A stretch of DNA of 64,000 nucleotides, taken from the NCBI GenBank assembly GCA_019096195.1, contig JAGTXK010000039.1, positions 1 through 64,000 on the forward strand. Reading direction: 5' to 3'. The stretch comes from Boletus sp. NGJ. Taxonomy: Eukaryota; Basidiomycota; Agaricomycetes; Boletales; Boletaceae. Numbering within the stretch: the stretch's first letter is position 1; the number at the start of each line of letters is the position of its first letter. The translations under genes and the position numbers were made by a program. The notes under the pieces were generated by a model that saw only the letters and a program-made list of their open reading frames with translations, had not been told where the DNA came from and searched no databases. Positions 46,196-57,199 of this stretch are shown piece after piece.

Positions 46196-46489
46196 ATTCA
46201 GGGTATTTACTTCCCACAGTGCGATAGTATCTTCTCTTGCACCCTCAACACGCCGTCTGCGCACCGCCTGAACAAGCACACCTTCCAGGACGATGAGCGC
46301 AACATTTGTTCGGTATTCCAACGAAATCGCGCTTTGCAGTCCTTGTGCTTGCCTGGACCTGAATTTAATTCTAATGAGAAATTGAACTACCCTAATAATC
46401 AAACAGTGCAAGATCCGCATGCTCTCACGAAATTTTAAAAACCTCCACAGCTTGTCCATTACGACGGTTTTCCGTGTTTTACAGTCGAA

Positions 46490-48635
46490 ATGGTTACTAG
46501 TAGTACTGGGGCTGTTTTGCAAGACCCGACAGTCGTAGAAGCGAACCAATTCCCCATCAAGTCGGTCAAGCTATTTAGCTCGGGTACCGCTGAGATCACT
46601 CGCACATTCCCCTTATCATTCCTCCGCTCCCAGGTAGGGGGCGTTTTGTGGCTAGTTTGCCCTCCTGCTAACGCAGAGTATTGTAGGATGAACCACAGGT
46701 TGTCGAGATCGTTCATTTCCCTGAAGGTCTTCAGTCTGTTGACATTTCAGTGACATCTACGTCGGGGAAAGTGACCATTCTCGATCACTACCACACTTCT
46801 GTCGCTAAGCGTCACTTTGAGTATTCCACGCTTTCCAGCCAGACGTTGCGGGAGCTGGAAACGGAACAGCTGCGACTTGAACATGAAAGGCGCCTCAGGC
46901 AGCAGAGCTTCACATTCCTCACGACCTACATGGACTCCCTCGCTCAATGCAAATCTCACGAACAACCAGAGGCTGCGCAAATGGTATCTTTCTTCGACGA
47001 TTTTGTCGAGATTGGAATCACGCGTTCTGTTGTGATCGTGGAGCTAGATGCTAAGCTGGCTGATGTCGGCAATAAAATCACGGAGGAGAAGCAACGTCTC
47101 TCGAAGCTCAATGGGGATTTACCGGTCAAGGTGGTGACGGTCCTCTCTTGCAACAATGAAGTGCCCGTGGAAGCTGCTGAGCTCACTATGACTTATGGTA
47201 AGGAGAAGCATGATCTCTGACCGTATCCCTCCTGAGATGACGGTTTTCCTAGTTGTCAAGCAAGTTTCGTGGAAACCAGCGTATGATCTTCACGTTACAA
47301 TGTCAGGGAATATGCCGTCGCCGATGGTGAGGCTCGACTTTCGATGCACGGTCACGCAATGGACGGGCGAAAACTGGGAGAACGTCAGCTTGGCACTGAC
47401 AACGGCAGATCAGGTGTCACAGTTGATCCAACTCCCTGAGCCAAAGAAGATCGACATCCGTGTCGCTCTGCCGCAGACATTCCCACGCGCGAACCAGCCC
47501 ACTTCATGCATGTTTGGGAGTTCTTCGCAACCCTCTCAAGGCACTTCTTTTTTCGGCACAGCGTCTTTCGGCGCGCAGAATAGGGAGCAGCAAGGAATGC
47601 GTGAGTACTCGCCCAAGCGACGACTGTGGAGGCGGTACGCTGAGAACCTCTCTTATTCTCTAGCATCGCCAACTCCGGTGGTAGATGAAGCTCCCAAAGT
47701 GGTTTCCCAACCTCAGACAGTCTCTCAGCTCATCTCTCATGTATGCACCGTCCCTCAGTCTAACTTTTCCGGAACGTCACTCATACCTTTGCGTCTTGGC
47801 AAATTCAGGGTAGCAAGGATCCTATCACGCATGTCGCCGATGGAGGTATCTTTGTCCCTTCCGACCACGCTGAGCATCAGGTCCTGGTTGCCTCTCTCTC
47901 TCTTCAGGCGGAGTTCATGCGTGTCGTAGTGCCCAGCACTGATACCCGCATGTATTACACAGTTCGTGGCACTCTCTTCTCTCTGTCGCCCATACTCAAT
48001 TCAAAATGCTCAGTGCGAGGTCAAGAACACCAGCGAGTATGTCCTACTGCCAGGCATTGTTAAGACCTACCTGAACGACAAACATGTCTCGTCTGCTATT
48101 CACGTACGTCCACCGATCACCCTCTCTGACGTCCATCTGATGTATTGATCCCTGATCCGACATGTAAATATGACATCTCTACCAGAACACCGAGCTGCCG
48201 CAGGTACTGGAATGCTCCCTTGCGGTCGACACAGGCGTGAAGACGATCCACAACCGTGCGCCAGACGCACTACCATCTGTCAACGCGTTCACGGGCAAAG
48301 CAACGACGACGTACACGAGCGCGACAGTCGTCCAGAACACACACGCTGAACCAATCCGGGGTGTAATTGTACGGAGCTCCATCCCATTGCCTGCGGATCC
48401 GCGCATCTCGATCGTGTTGAAGGAGCCTTTGGGGTTGGCAGAGATTGATGAGGGGAGCGTGACTATCAAAGAGGGCTGTCTGGCGCGCTGGTCGACGATG
48501 GGGGGGCGGAAGGGCAAACAAGAGGGGCTATTCGAGTGGGTATGTGACGTGAACCCTGGAACGGAGGTGTTGAAAGCGGTCTGGGAGGTGTGTGGGCCAC
48601 AGGACATGAAACTCTCTGAGCAGGCGCATTCTTAG
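46490..48635 (+). CDS. DUF4140/DUF4139 domain protein
   Basis: Starts MVTSSTGAVLQDPTVVEANQ at 46490. The N-terminal DUF4140-like part includes FPIKSVKLFSSGTAEITRTF and, after an intron, QVVEIVHFPEGLQSVDIS. A coiled coil follows (LRELETEQLRLEHERRLRQQ; then LDAKLADVGNKITEEKQRL). The DUF4139 part has SWKPAYDLHVTMSGN, VTQWTGENWENVSLALTTA, a Phe-Gly-rich linker near 47540, and C-terminal strands such as TYTSATVVQNTHAEPIRGVI and LFEWVCDVNPGTEVLKAVWE. The family is related by name to bacterial MuiA-type proteins and found across fungi and animals (F37C4.5-like); its function is unknown. Stop after SEQAHS at 48635. About seven introns. Confidence 0.88.
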
Positions 48636-48836
48636 CGCACGTGTGTTGGGTACTCCAGCCCCCCGACGCGCACTTTCTTGTTTTGCAATGTAGTTGTTAC
48701 ACACAGGGGTGACTTCATATGTTTGAGTGATGTACATGTAGTACATGAGCAATAACAACTCCATTTCTACATTCCTTTCTCATATACATGAAGTTTCGGT
48801 CCGTCGTTTCGAGCTCCACAGAGTGAGAAGATCGTA

Positions 48837-51534
48837 CTAGAGCACACCGTCGCTGCGGATCGCGCATTGACCAAAGTCGAGTTTCTTCAAGCCCTCTTCC
48901 TTGGGTAAGATATCCTGCGGGGTAGTGCGGATTGAGCGCGGTTGTCAGGTGGGGTGCACAGGAGGAACGAGACGTACGTGCTCGAAAATACCGAGCGGCA
49001 GTGCAAGCGTGACGCAGGCATTGGGAGAGTCCTGTGTCGTTGAAGAATACACGTCAACAGTGCATATTCCGAGTAAGAGGGTGAACACATACCACGACTG
49101 CACCAACGTGGCTCTCCACCGGGGCAGCCGAGAGCAGGAGGTCTAGTGGAACATCCGTCCAAATCAGAGCGGACACAGCCCATCGGAGCGAGATAATATG
49201 CATATATAAAGGAGCACGTACATGCTTGCTCACGGGCTAGATGCGTCGTCGTACAAAAGCACCCGTCATCTCTGGACACGTAGGATCAAGGTCACAAAAG
49301 TCACTCACTGTAGCCGATCTAGGACGATTGGTCGTCAGTGGTGTTTCCAAAGTGCACAGGTCTCAGAGAACAAGACAATTACTGGTACAGACCTTTTGCA
49401 AGTACGCGATCGCGTTGAGAGCAGCTTGCTTATATGCGACAGTCCTGAAAACGTGTCAAGGATGCTGATCGTCCACAAAAACATGATACTCACGAGTCCA
49501 TGTAATATTGTTTCCCATCACCGTCTGGCTGTTCATCAGCAAAAGCGAACGGAGACGAAACACCACACCACGCACGAATGTCAACACTGATACCCTCGAA
49601 GATAAGCTGGGTTCTGTTTAGCATCGCTCTCTAAAAGGGAAAACATGGCTGGATTAGCTCACCTTGGCTGAGTACAACGGGTCCACAGGGGATGGCTGTC
49701 AAAGTGGGTTAGAATTCGTCGCCTAAATATTTCCCAAGATGACTTGTTGCGAACCAAGAAGATGGGTTGTCTTAGTGCAAACTTTTCGACCCCACCCTTG
49801 ATGATGCTCGTCTTGAATTTGATAATGCCAGCCTACGAGTGTCGTTGGCCAATACGTATGCAGGGAAGGTGGATTATGCCTCACCATTTCGATAGCACCA
49901 CAGAAGGAGAGCTGACAATGAACGTCAGCTATAATCACGTCGGCATTGATGATCGATTATACCTCTCCCTACGTGGATGTTAGCATCTGATTGTACGGGG
50001 CAACGACGCTTCCCAGAAATAGTGTACGTACATCACCTTGCGAGAAGTGCAAGTCGCCCACAGAGAGGTTTGCACCTTTCACGAAGACCGGGAAATAACA
50101 CCGAGAGCCCCTGGTAGCACGATACCCTGAGTGATCCATCTTCAACAGACAGAAAACCTACTTGGACAGGTTCTTGATCTACTCTCGAATTATTAACCAT
50201 GCGCATAGGACCACCTGTGAAATCTCACTACTCACGTCACAGTTTCCTCCATGCTCACGCCCGGGGATGGTGCGAGCACCATCGCGGTATATCCTCTCCC
50301 TTACATCAGCTGGAAGTTCTTGGCCGACATATGCCCCATTAGCGAGGGGGGCGAAAGCAACAGGAGGTACAGCATTAACGTGAGCTTCGATCAAACCCAC
50401 TTCGCGTTTGTTCCAGGTAGCGAGAAGCTCTTGAGATGGTGCGGTTCCGATCAATCCAGGGTGAGAAACGCCAGCGAAACGAACACCCGGAATGTGTCTC
50501 GACGTGGCGTAGACACCTAGTTCCATTTTCGGCTCCCTGACAGGAAGTTCTGAGTATAGTTAATCTCACCTTCAAAGTCCCAGATGGCTTTGGCAGCTCT
50601 GCTCTGAAACTCTCGTGCTGGAAAGAGACAATGTTGTTAGAACGTCGCTCTGAACATCGAATATATATACCCTACCAAACAAACCGCCACCGTTCTCCAA
50701 CTCGAAGATACCCTATGGCAAGTCAGTGCCTTTGCCCATGATGAACGACCTAAACTCACGGTGTAGCCCCAGGGCATTTTGTCAAATGGTTTCACTACGG
50801 TCGAAGCGGATTAGCGCGTCTGACAGATCTATTTCTCATGTCATACCATCCAGAATGTCAACGACAAGACAATCGCCAGGCTCTGTACCTTCTACGGCAA
50901 TCGGGCCCGATAAGTTGTGGACGGAGGTAAGATCAACGTCGCGAATGTCATCGCTGACTAGAAAAGCAAGCGCGGACTGAATGCATACTATGGATACGAC
51001 ACGATCGGGACGTACAGTCGTTATTCCCAATCTGGGCACCAGTCCAGTCTTGTCAAGTTGCAATCTGTAAGTGACAACACACCACGTTTCTCTGTGGTAG
51101 TGACATACCAACACATTCGATGTTGAATACCTACGAGAGGGTTAGGGACGACAGACGTGCGATATCTAATCCACGCACCTCGCCTGGTTTTACAATTGCA
51201 ACAGGGGGTATCTCAGGGCTATATAAGGATAGTCAAATCGTGTCCACCTAGCTCCCGTGAATCAACATACTGCCATCTGTTGTGTATACCCTATATATAC
51301 ATTGTCAGCCTGATACACAGCACATGGCTCGAGCATTTGTACAGACCTTCTGCTCCCGCGCAGGTCTGGTATTTAACACAAGACGTCAGCGGCCCAAAAG
51401 CCGATAGCATGTACAGTCATGCTTACACAAATGGGTCGAGCTATGACATGTGAAGTGGTAATTCAATTCCTGCACGTGCAAGTTCTCACCTGAACAAGAG
51501 TTGGGTGAGTGACAGAGTTAGCTGCAGTGGCCAT
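48837..51534 (-). CDS. Formamidase
   Basis: Hydrolyses formamide to formate and ammonia in the cytosol (acetamidase/formamidase family). Starts MATAANSVTHPTLVQ at 51534. Small exons then give NTRPAREQK, VHNRWHPE (after splicing), IPPVAIVKPGE and FNIECVGW, the conserved formamidase opening. Next come VDLTSVHNLSGPIAVEGTEP and GDCLVVDIL, and later GVRFAGVSHPGLIGTAPSQE, LLATWNKREVGLIEAHVN and ARTIPGREHGGNCD, which hold the family signature. Near 50050 the minus strand encodes a segment for an open VGDLHFSQGDG-type motif, and near 49890 SFCGAIEM. The C-terminal exon reads KKLDFGQCAIRSDGVL with a stop at 48839-48837. It is very intron-rich. It lies in tandem behind the alcohol-oxidase-like gene. 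Confidence 0.9.
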
Positions 51535-52329
51535 TTGAAGAATGAACTTTCGACCGTCCAATAAGCAAAAGGAGAGGAGGAACAAAGTCGTGAGTGAAGA
51601 ACCCTGGGAGTTATAAGGACGTTCCCATTGCATGATAAGCAAGACGGAGCTGGGGCTATCCCGCCTTATCAACGCTGATAGTGGAGCTATCAGTAACACG
51701 CCAGCCGGTTCTGGGGTATATTTGACTGAGTTGATAACATGACCTTTGTCATGGGAGGTAGGTTCGCACGCGACTCCGAACCCCCCGCCGCGAGCCATGC
51801 TCAGTGAAATGGGACGCACGGTCACTACACGCTTGGATTAAGCTTGAAGGCGTTTCAACGCAGTGGTTGGGCAGGCGTGAATGGATCAGTGGGCAAATCG
51901 AGGAGCATTGTACGGTTGTCGGCATAAAGATCGACTTAAAAAAGCTTAATGTTTCGACCGGGAGCAGCTCTGTTGACGACAAAAACGAAGGCCCAAGAAT
52001 AAGGAGAGTCAGTGAAACCTAGATATTGGCGAATGGCCACACTGAGTTCCAGTTGGTATCAGCCAAGAACCAAGTTTGTGCGGTAGCAGCTCCGCTTCTT
52101 GCCATTGGATAATACCGCTTACCAATTGAGCGACCTTTCAATGACACGTTATAGTTTTTCCTCAGACATGTCGAAACCAAGGGGACGCACTGCGACTATT
52201 CAAACTTCCCTTGAACTTCTCCCATATGCTACTACAAAACTAAAAGCACAATAACGGGCATCCAAGTAACTCCCCCACGTACATCCTCCGAGTACAGTGC
52301 TTTGTAAAACTTTCGTGTTCCACTATTTA
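51535..52329. other. Intergenic region upstream of formamidase
   Basis: About 800 bp between the stop of the GMC gene and the formamidase start, both on the minus strand. No supported gene. It must contain the formamidase promoter. Confidence 0.4.
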
Positions 52330-55075
52330 TCATGTGTTTTTCACACCCAGATCCTCTGCAATAATGGCCGCTGCCTTCTCCCCAATCAACAACGCAGTGG
52401 AGTATGTATTCTAACAGTCAATGAAACAATTAGTGATCTCCAAATTGATCGCTACGTTGACTAAAAGAATGTGACGCACGTTTCCAACGTTGGTCGGGCA
52501 GATGGACATGTCTGGTAAGCCCATTATCAGCAAAAAGGGTCAAGGACAGTTTTATGTATATCACATACCCGCAACCTTCAGGCCTTCCACACCGTATACG
52601 TTCAGGCGCGCATCGACCACCCCACCTTGGCTACGCGGTTTCATGGCACATGTCCCGAGCTAGATTAAGCCATTCATCAATAACATTCGCGGAAAATGAG
52701 TTCGCTGGCGAACTAACCGAGTGCCAGGTCGCTAGTACTACCACCGTCGTGCGGAAAAGGGGTCACCAATAGAAACGACAAGATCGGACAGTGATGACTC
52801 ACCTGTATCGCGATGGAATTTCGCGATAGCCTCATCGTCCGCATCAGAGTAAACAATATCTGGTGCATCAATCGGCACAGGGTTCTCCGACTCTCTACAA
52901 GCGGCAGGACTACCGGGTGGAAATTTTGGATGAAAGGCAGCCACCTCTCCGCGATATGCAGGCATACGCCTGAGGAGTTCGCGTGTCATCTTGTATAACA
53001 GAGTGAGCTGAGCAACATCGCCGGCTCTGGTGATCAATTTCATAGGCCGCATGGGAGCAGAGGAAGTGGAAGGCATACTTGGAGAAAATATCAGGGTCAA
53101 AGTCAAGAGGTGAGTTCGCATCTTCGCCGGACGTGATGTGTGCACTACCAATCGCCTCTGGATACAGCTCGAATGCCAATGTCAGAGCGATGAATGAGCC
53201 ACAGAGCTGCCGTACGGCCTTACAATATAGTAGATCGTACAGAGGATTTTCCGACCAACTGACATGGAGGGATCCAATGGGAAGCTAGTGAAGGACAATC
53301 AAGGTGAACTATTCACAAACCCAGGGTACGACGGTGACCTACCCAGCACTTGCTGCGATGATGCCCATGGGTTTGTCTGGATTGTGCTGAAAGAATCTCT
53401 CCCATCTCGATTGTAATTCGGGCCCAGCGGATCTCAACTGTTTTACTGTTGGGCGCACTTTCACAATGGCTTCGATCCCACTGATGAAAATTCTCAGTAA
53501 CCAATGAGAGTAGGAAACCCGTGGTGGCAGACTTCTGAGCAATTTTCCCTGTTCCATTCTCCTCCCATTCTTTTACCCGTACTGACAACCGTGTTGACAT
53601 GACACCCTGCTTCGTATGACTGAATTGATACTCACTAGCGATTGCCTCAGGGTCACTCCATACATCATCCATCGTTTCAGTCTCGTCTGATGCGTAGAAT
53701 GCCGCACAAACACCAAAATGGTCTAAAACAACTCGGGTCATTTTGAAACAAGAATACTCCGATGCGCTGACATACCCTGGTAGTTTTCTCCAACACCAGG
53801 CAGATCAACCAGGACATCGATGTTGTTCTTCTCCAGGACGGACGGAGCGCCAATCCCTGACCGTTCCAAGATGGACGGGGAACCAAAGGCTCCCGCAGAA
53901 ACAACCACCAACTTGGTGGCCTTCACAGCAACCGGCTCGTCGCTGCCTTGGCATGATATCCCATCTGTCGTATATTCAATACCGACTGCACGTCCATTCC
54001 TATCATTTGCATGAGTCATTTCATATATATAATGATTTCAGGTGCAACGTACTCGATAATGACGCGTTTGACCCGCTTCCCAACCACGATCTTCAAATTC
54101 GGATTTCCTGAGTGCGGGTATAGGTATCGGGAAGCAGCATCGGAGCGCTTTCCGGTCACAGGGTCGATATATCTCCAGTCAATGGCGGATTAGCTGGCAA
54201 AAATATGAGATGTTTCCGCTGAAAGCTTACTTGTAACATGGCTGGTGGACAGAAAGGAGGTAAGTCCGCTTGTCGACCGAATCAAAACACTCACGCTGTA
54301 CGCATTTGCAGTCTTGAAGTCATTACTATCGTCGACCTGTGGACGGTCCGGATCGTATGCGCTTCCCACGTTTAAGAATTGGCTTCCGAACCCAAGGTCA
54401 ATTCCACCAGCAGATATCTGGATTGGTCCCGAGTAACCGTGGGTTTGTCTGTCCGATAAGGGTGTGAACGTTTCGAGCTACGTAACTTGGTTATGAATCA
54501 TCTCGTTGTGGTTTCTTGAGGTATTTACCTTCCTAATCAGAGGAAGAACCTGATTAAATCCCCAACCTTTGTTGCCCAACGCTTCCCAATCGTCGTAGTC
54601 CGATGCGGCGCCTCTCACGTACATCATGACTGTATCCAAGATGAAGAGCAGAAACGACATGAATTATATGCCAGTGAAGCGAACTGTATGAAACACTGGT
54701 ACATATAGTTCGCTGCTGACGACTTACAATTAACAGCAGAACCGCCGCCCACGGCTCTGCCAGACTGGAAGACAGGAACACGTCCGTCGAGGTGCGTGCT
54801 CGGCTTGCCAACATGAAAAGAGATAGTGGTGGTCTTCAGTGCAATGTTCTCGACGTATCTGCAAGGGTGGACATGGATAGGGAGGTCGCGCGAGTGCTGG
54901 CCGCTCTCGACGATGAGAATCTTGAGAGAAGGGTCTGCGGCGGCTAATCGGCCTGCGACGACACAGGCAGTCGTTCCGCCTGGCGGGCGGAGGCGTCGGG
55001 TGAGTAAAGCGCATGCAAGGTCGAGGTACCAATGAACTCGCCTCCGGCGAAGATGACGTCGAAGTCCAGGGACAT
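52330..55075 (-). CDS. GMC oxidoreductase, alcohol-oxidase type
   Basis: FAD-dependent oxidase of the glucose-methanol-choline family, closest in pattern to fungal alcohol (methanol) oxidases. Starts MSLDFDVIFAGG at 55075. A GC-AG intron (55041-54980) must be removed to give the nucleotide-binding loop FAGGGTTACVVAGRLAAADP, followed by LKILIVESGQHSRDLPIHV and GRAVGGGSAVN. Later blocks: YVRGAASDYDDWEALGNKG, NLKIVVGKRVKRVIIEYV, the second GMC signature KLVVVSAGAFGSPSILERSG and LPGVGENYQ. The C terminus spliced from exons near 52560-52330 gives a DARLNVYGVEGLKVAD-type segment and NTYSTALLIGEKAAAIIAED, with the conserved Asn-Thr, stopping at 52332-52330. An in-frame upstream methionine at 55171 would add a hydrophobic leader. 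The final residues (VKNT) show no clear peroxisomal signal. Confidence 0.88.
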
Positions 55076-55740
55076 GTTGTAGGACCAAGAAGCAAATATT
55101 AAACAGAATACAAGAGGCGCGAGTAGGAGCGACTGTGACACCAGCCCATCTGGCAGAGGATATTTATGCATTTCCTCTCCCTAGAACACAAAGGGAAAGT
55201 CTTCACCTACCATGCGGTACGTCGAGATCCGGGAAGCGGCGGTGGATGCGAAGAGTGCGGATATTTTCCTGGGATATACAGGCACCGCAAGGCAGAAACA
55301 CTTTCAAAACAAGGGAGCTTGATTCCCTTGACACTGATTTCCTGAAACGATTGCCTGCCTCCCCCACCACCTCAATTGGCAAACTAAGATTGTCCACGCA
55401 CGAATTCGTGCCATGATAGGCGTCAAGGAGAATTGTGCTGCACTGAAATAACTAGATGAGCGGCCGAGGTTCGGCAGGTACCTTGTTTACACTGGCCGTG
55501 ATCTTATTTTCTAAGGTAGCTGTTGTATTTACAGCCTGGAGTGTGGTCGGATCAAGGATCAAGCTCATGTTCAAGTTTGTGTCAGTGTTGATCAGTTGTT
55601 TGATTATCGAACATGATGACTCAAGCAGAGTCTGGTAGTAAGACATGTGTTGAACATCGGTGAGAGTGTACAGTATGTGCCAGAGGAAAACAAGGAGGAG
55701 ATGTGATAGATTGTACAAGATACAAAGGGAAGAAACATAG
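55076..55740. other. Upstream region of the GMC gene
   Basis: No gene can be supported. A minus-strand frame at 55203-55397 has an ordinary look but no motif. Composition shifts toward AT-rich repeat-like sequence to the right. Confidence 0.3.
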
Positions 55741-57120
55741 CATGGTTTGTTTTTGCCACCACTCAGTAACCTTAAGAAATATAAGCTTAACCGTTAAGGA
55801 AAGAAACCCCACGGTGGCGAATTTTGTCCCTCCACAGCCACAATTGTACTCACCCAACAATTGACCTTGTAAACAACACCTCAGGCACCAGATCTCGGCA
55901 TCAATAGTGACCTGACAGGTGGGCTTTGGCATTTTTGCTACATGGTGGGTGATTTTACCTTTAAATTCATGATGCTGATGATTGTGATTAGGGCCCGAGT
56001 TTCTCCTCATGTCATGTTTGTGAGCAGGGCAGTCTGTATTAAAGTAGCAAGTGTCATGAAGGGACTTACCACCATGCAGGTGGGCAGTTGATGAAGATAT
56101 TCCTACCAGGTGATCAATTATGACCTGCTAGTTGAGTGAGGAGGACAATATTATTGATGTGTGTTTCAATGTGGTGGATGTGGGGCAAGTGGTGCTACCA
56201 GAACAGAGGATCATTTTGTTGTATATCTCAAAACTACATTGCATAGAATTTGAAACACAAGGGGGCTTTTGTCATTTTTCAGGCCTTGAACTCCCTAAGC
56301 CAGGGCACAAAAAGTGGTGGACACAACAAAGACAAACAAAGTGAGGTTGGACATTTTCATGGTGCCTTCAAGTTACCAGTGGCACTCACAGAATACCAAC
56401 TCACATCCATAGTTTATCTTCAGTTGTGTATGGAGCTCATTAGAAGGTTTGGTCAGATCAGGACGATTATTTTATTTTGGTACAGTCAATCTATCTGCTA
56501 TCTAACTTAATCAATCTAAGCATCACTAAGTGCATAACAAGGAGATTCAAGTGACCACATCCTGAGAGACACCACAGGATGTTCAGAGGAAGCTTCTGCT
56601 GCTGGAGGTAAGCACCATTCTCTCTGGGCTCATTTCTATGACTGTTTCTATCTAACTTGATGCTGAGGGAATTCAATAGAGTGGCTGAGGATAAATCCTA
56701 GAGGTGTTGCTTCATGAGGGTGATACACTCTACCCTTTTCACAGTCACCATATGTGCCAGGTATATTGTTCACATTTGGGGAGCATTGCTATTGACCATC
56801 CACTAGGTGAACATTGGTCCCCCCTGCTCTCTTGACCAGAGCTTCCAGCTGCAACCTCATGGGACTGCTCTGCTACAGGAGAAACAACTTGGCAGTAGCA
56901 GAAGATCTCCATCCCCTCCTCCCTTCCAGACACCCACTCACCTCTGCTTGAAGGGAAAGCCTACAGAACATGATACTGGGCTGGTCCACCACACAGGTAC
57001 CTGCTGTGAACATTTGCTTGATGACATTCTATCTGTCCTGTTAGAAGATGGCATAGGAGAGCCAACTGGATCTGCTGTGCTGTTGAATGCTGATATTGTT
57101 GCATGCACCAGTCATCTTTT
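55741..57120. repeat. CpG-poor, probably decayed repeat block
   Basis: CpG almost disappears here: between 56041 and 57120 I count one CG dinucleotide (at 56465), although GC content is moderate and flanking genes are CpG-rich. TG and CA are frequent, the pattern left by long-term cytosine methylation. No coding frame is supported. It abuts the gypsy element. The original repeat family cannot be told. Confidence 0.6.
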
Positions 57121-57199
57121 TGCTGGGGTGCCTGCTCAGTCTACATTTCTCAATGCGAACCTGTCATATCCCATGCAACTTGACAAGTCCAACTCTGGA

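Larger units (their letters stand above)
38518..46200. mobile_element. Plavaka/CACTA-like DNA transposon
   Basis: About 7.7 kb containing a Tnp2-type transposase gene on the plus strand and a divergent companion gene on the minus strand. Both outer edges carry clusters of the motif GTACTGAA and its reverse complement, as expected for the subterminal transposase-binding repeats of CACTA-superfamily elements. Exact terminal inverted repeats and the target duplication could not be fixed by eye, so the ends are approximate. Both genes keep long open exons with good splice sites, suggesting a recent insertion that may still be intact. Assignment to Plavaka rests on the transposase and on the known abundance of this group in agaricomycetes. 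Confidence 0.75.

Noticed and set aside
38505-46215. Similar TACTTCCC words at both outer edges of the Plavaka-like element
   Set aside because: They are in direct, not inverted, orientation and too short; taken as chance and not used to define the ends.
52085-52150. Minus strand contains GGTCGCTCAATTGGTAAGCG, which resembles a tRNA D arm
   Set aside because: No acceptor stem pairing, no GTTCGA-type T arm and no clear anticodon stem follow at the right spacing.
55621-56010. Open frame of 129 codons on the minus strand
   Set aside because: It lies largely in CpG-poor repeat sequence, has no family motif and a composition unlike neighbouring genes.
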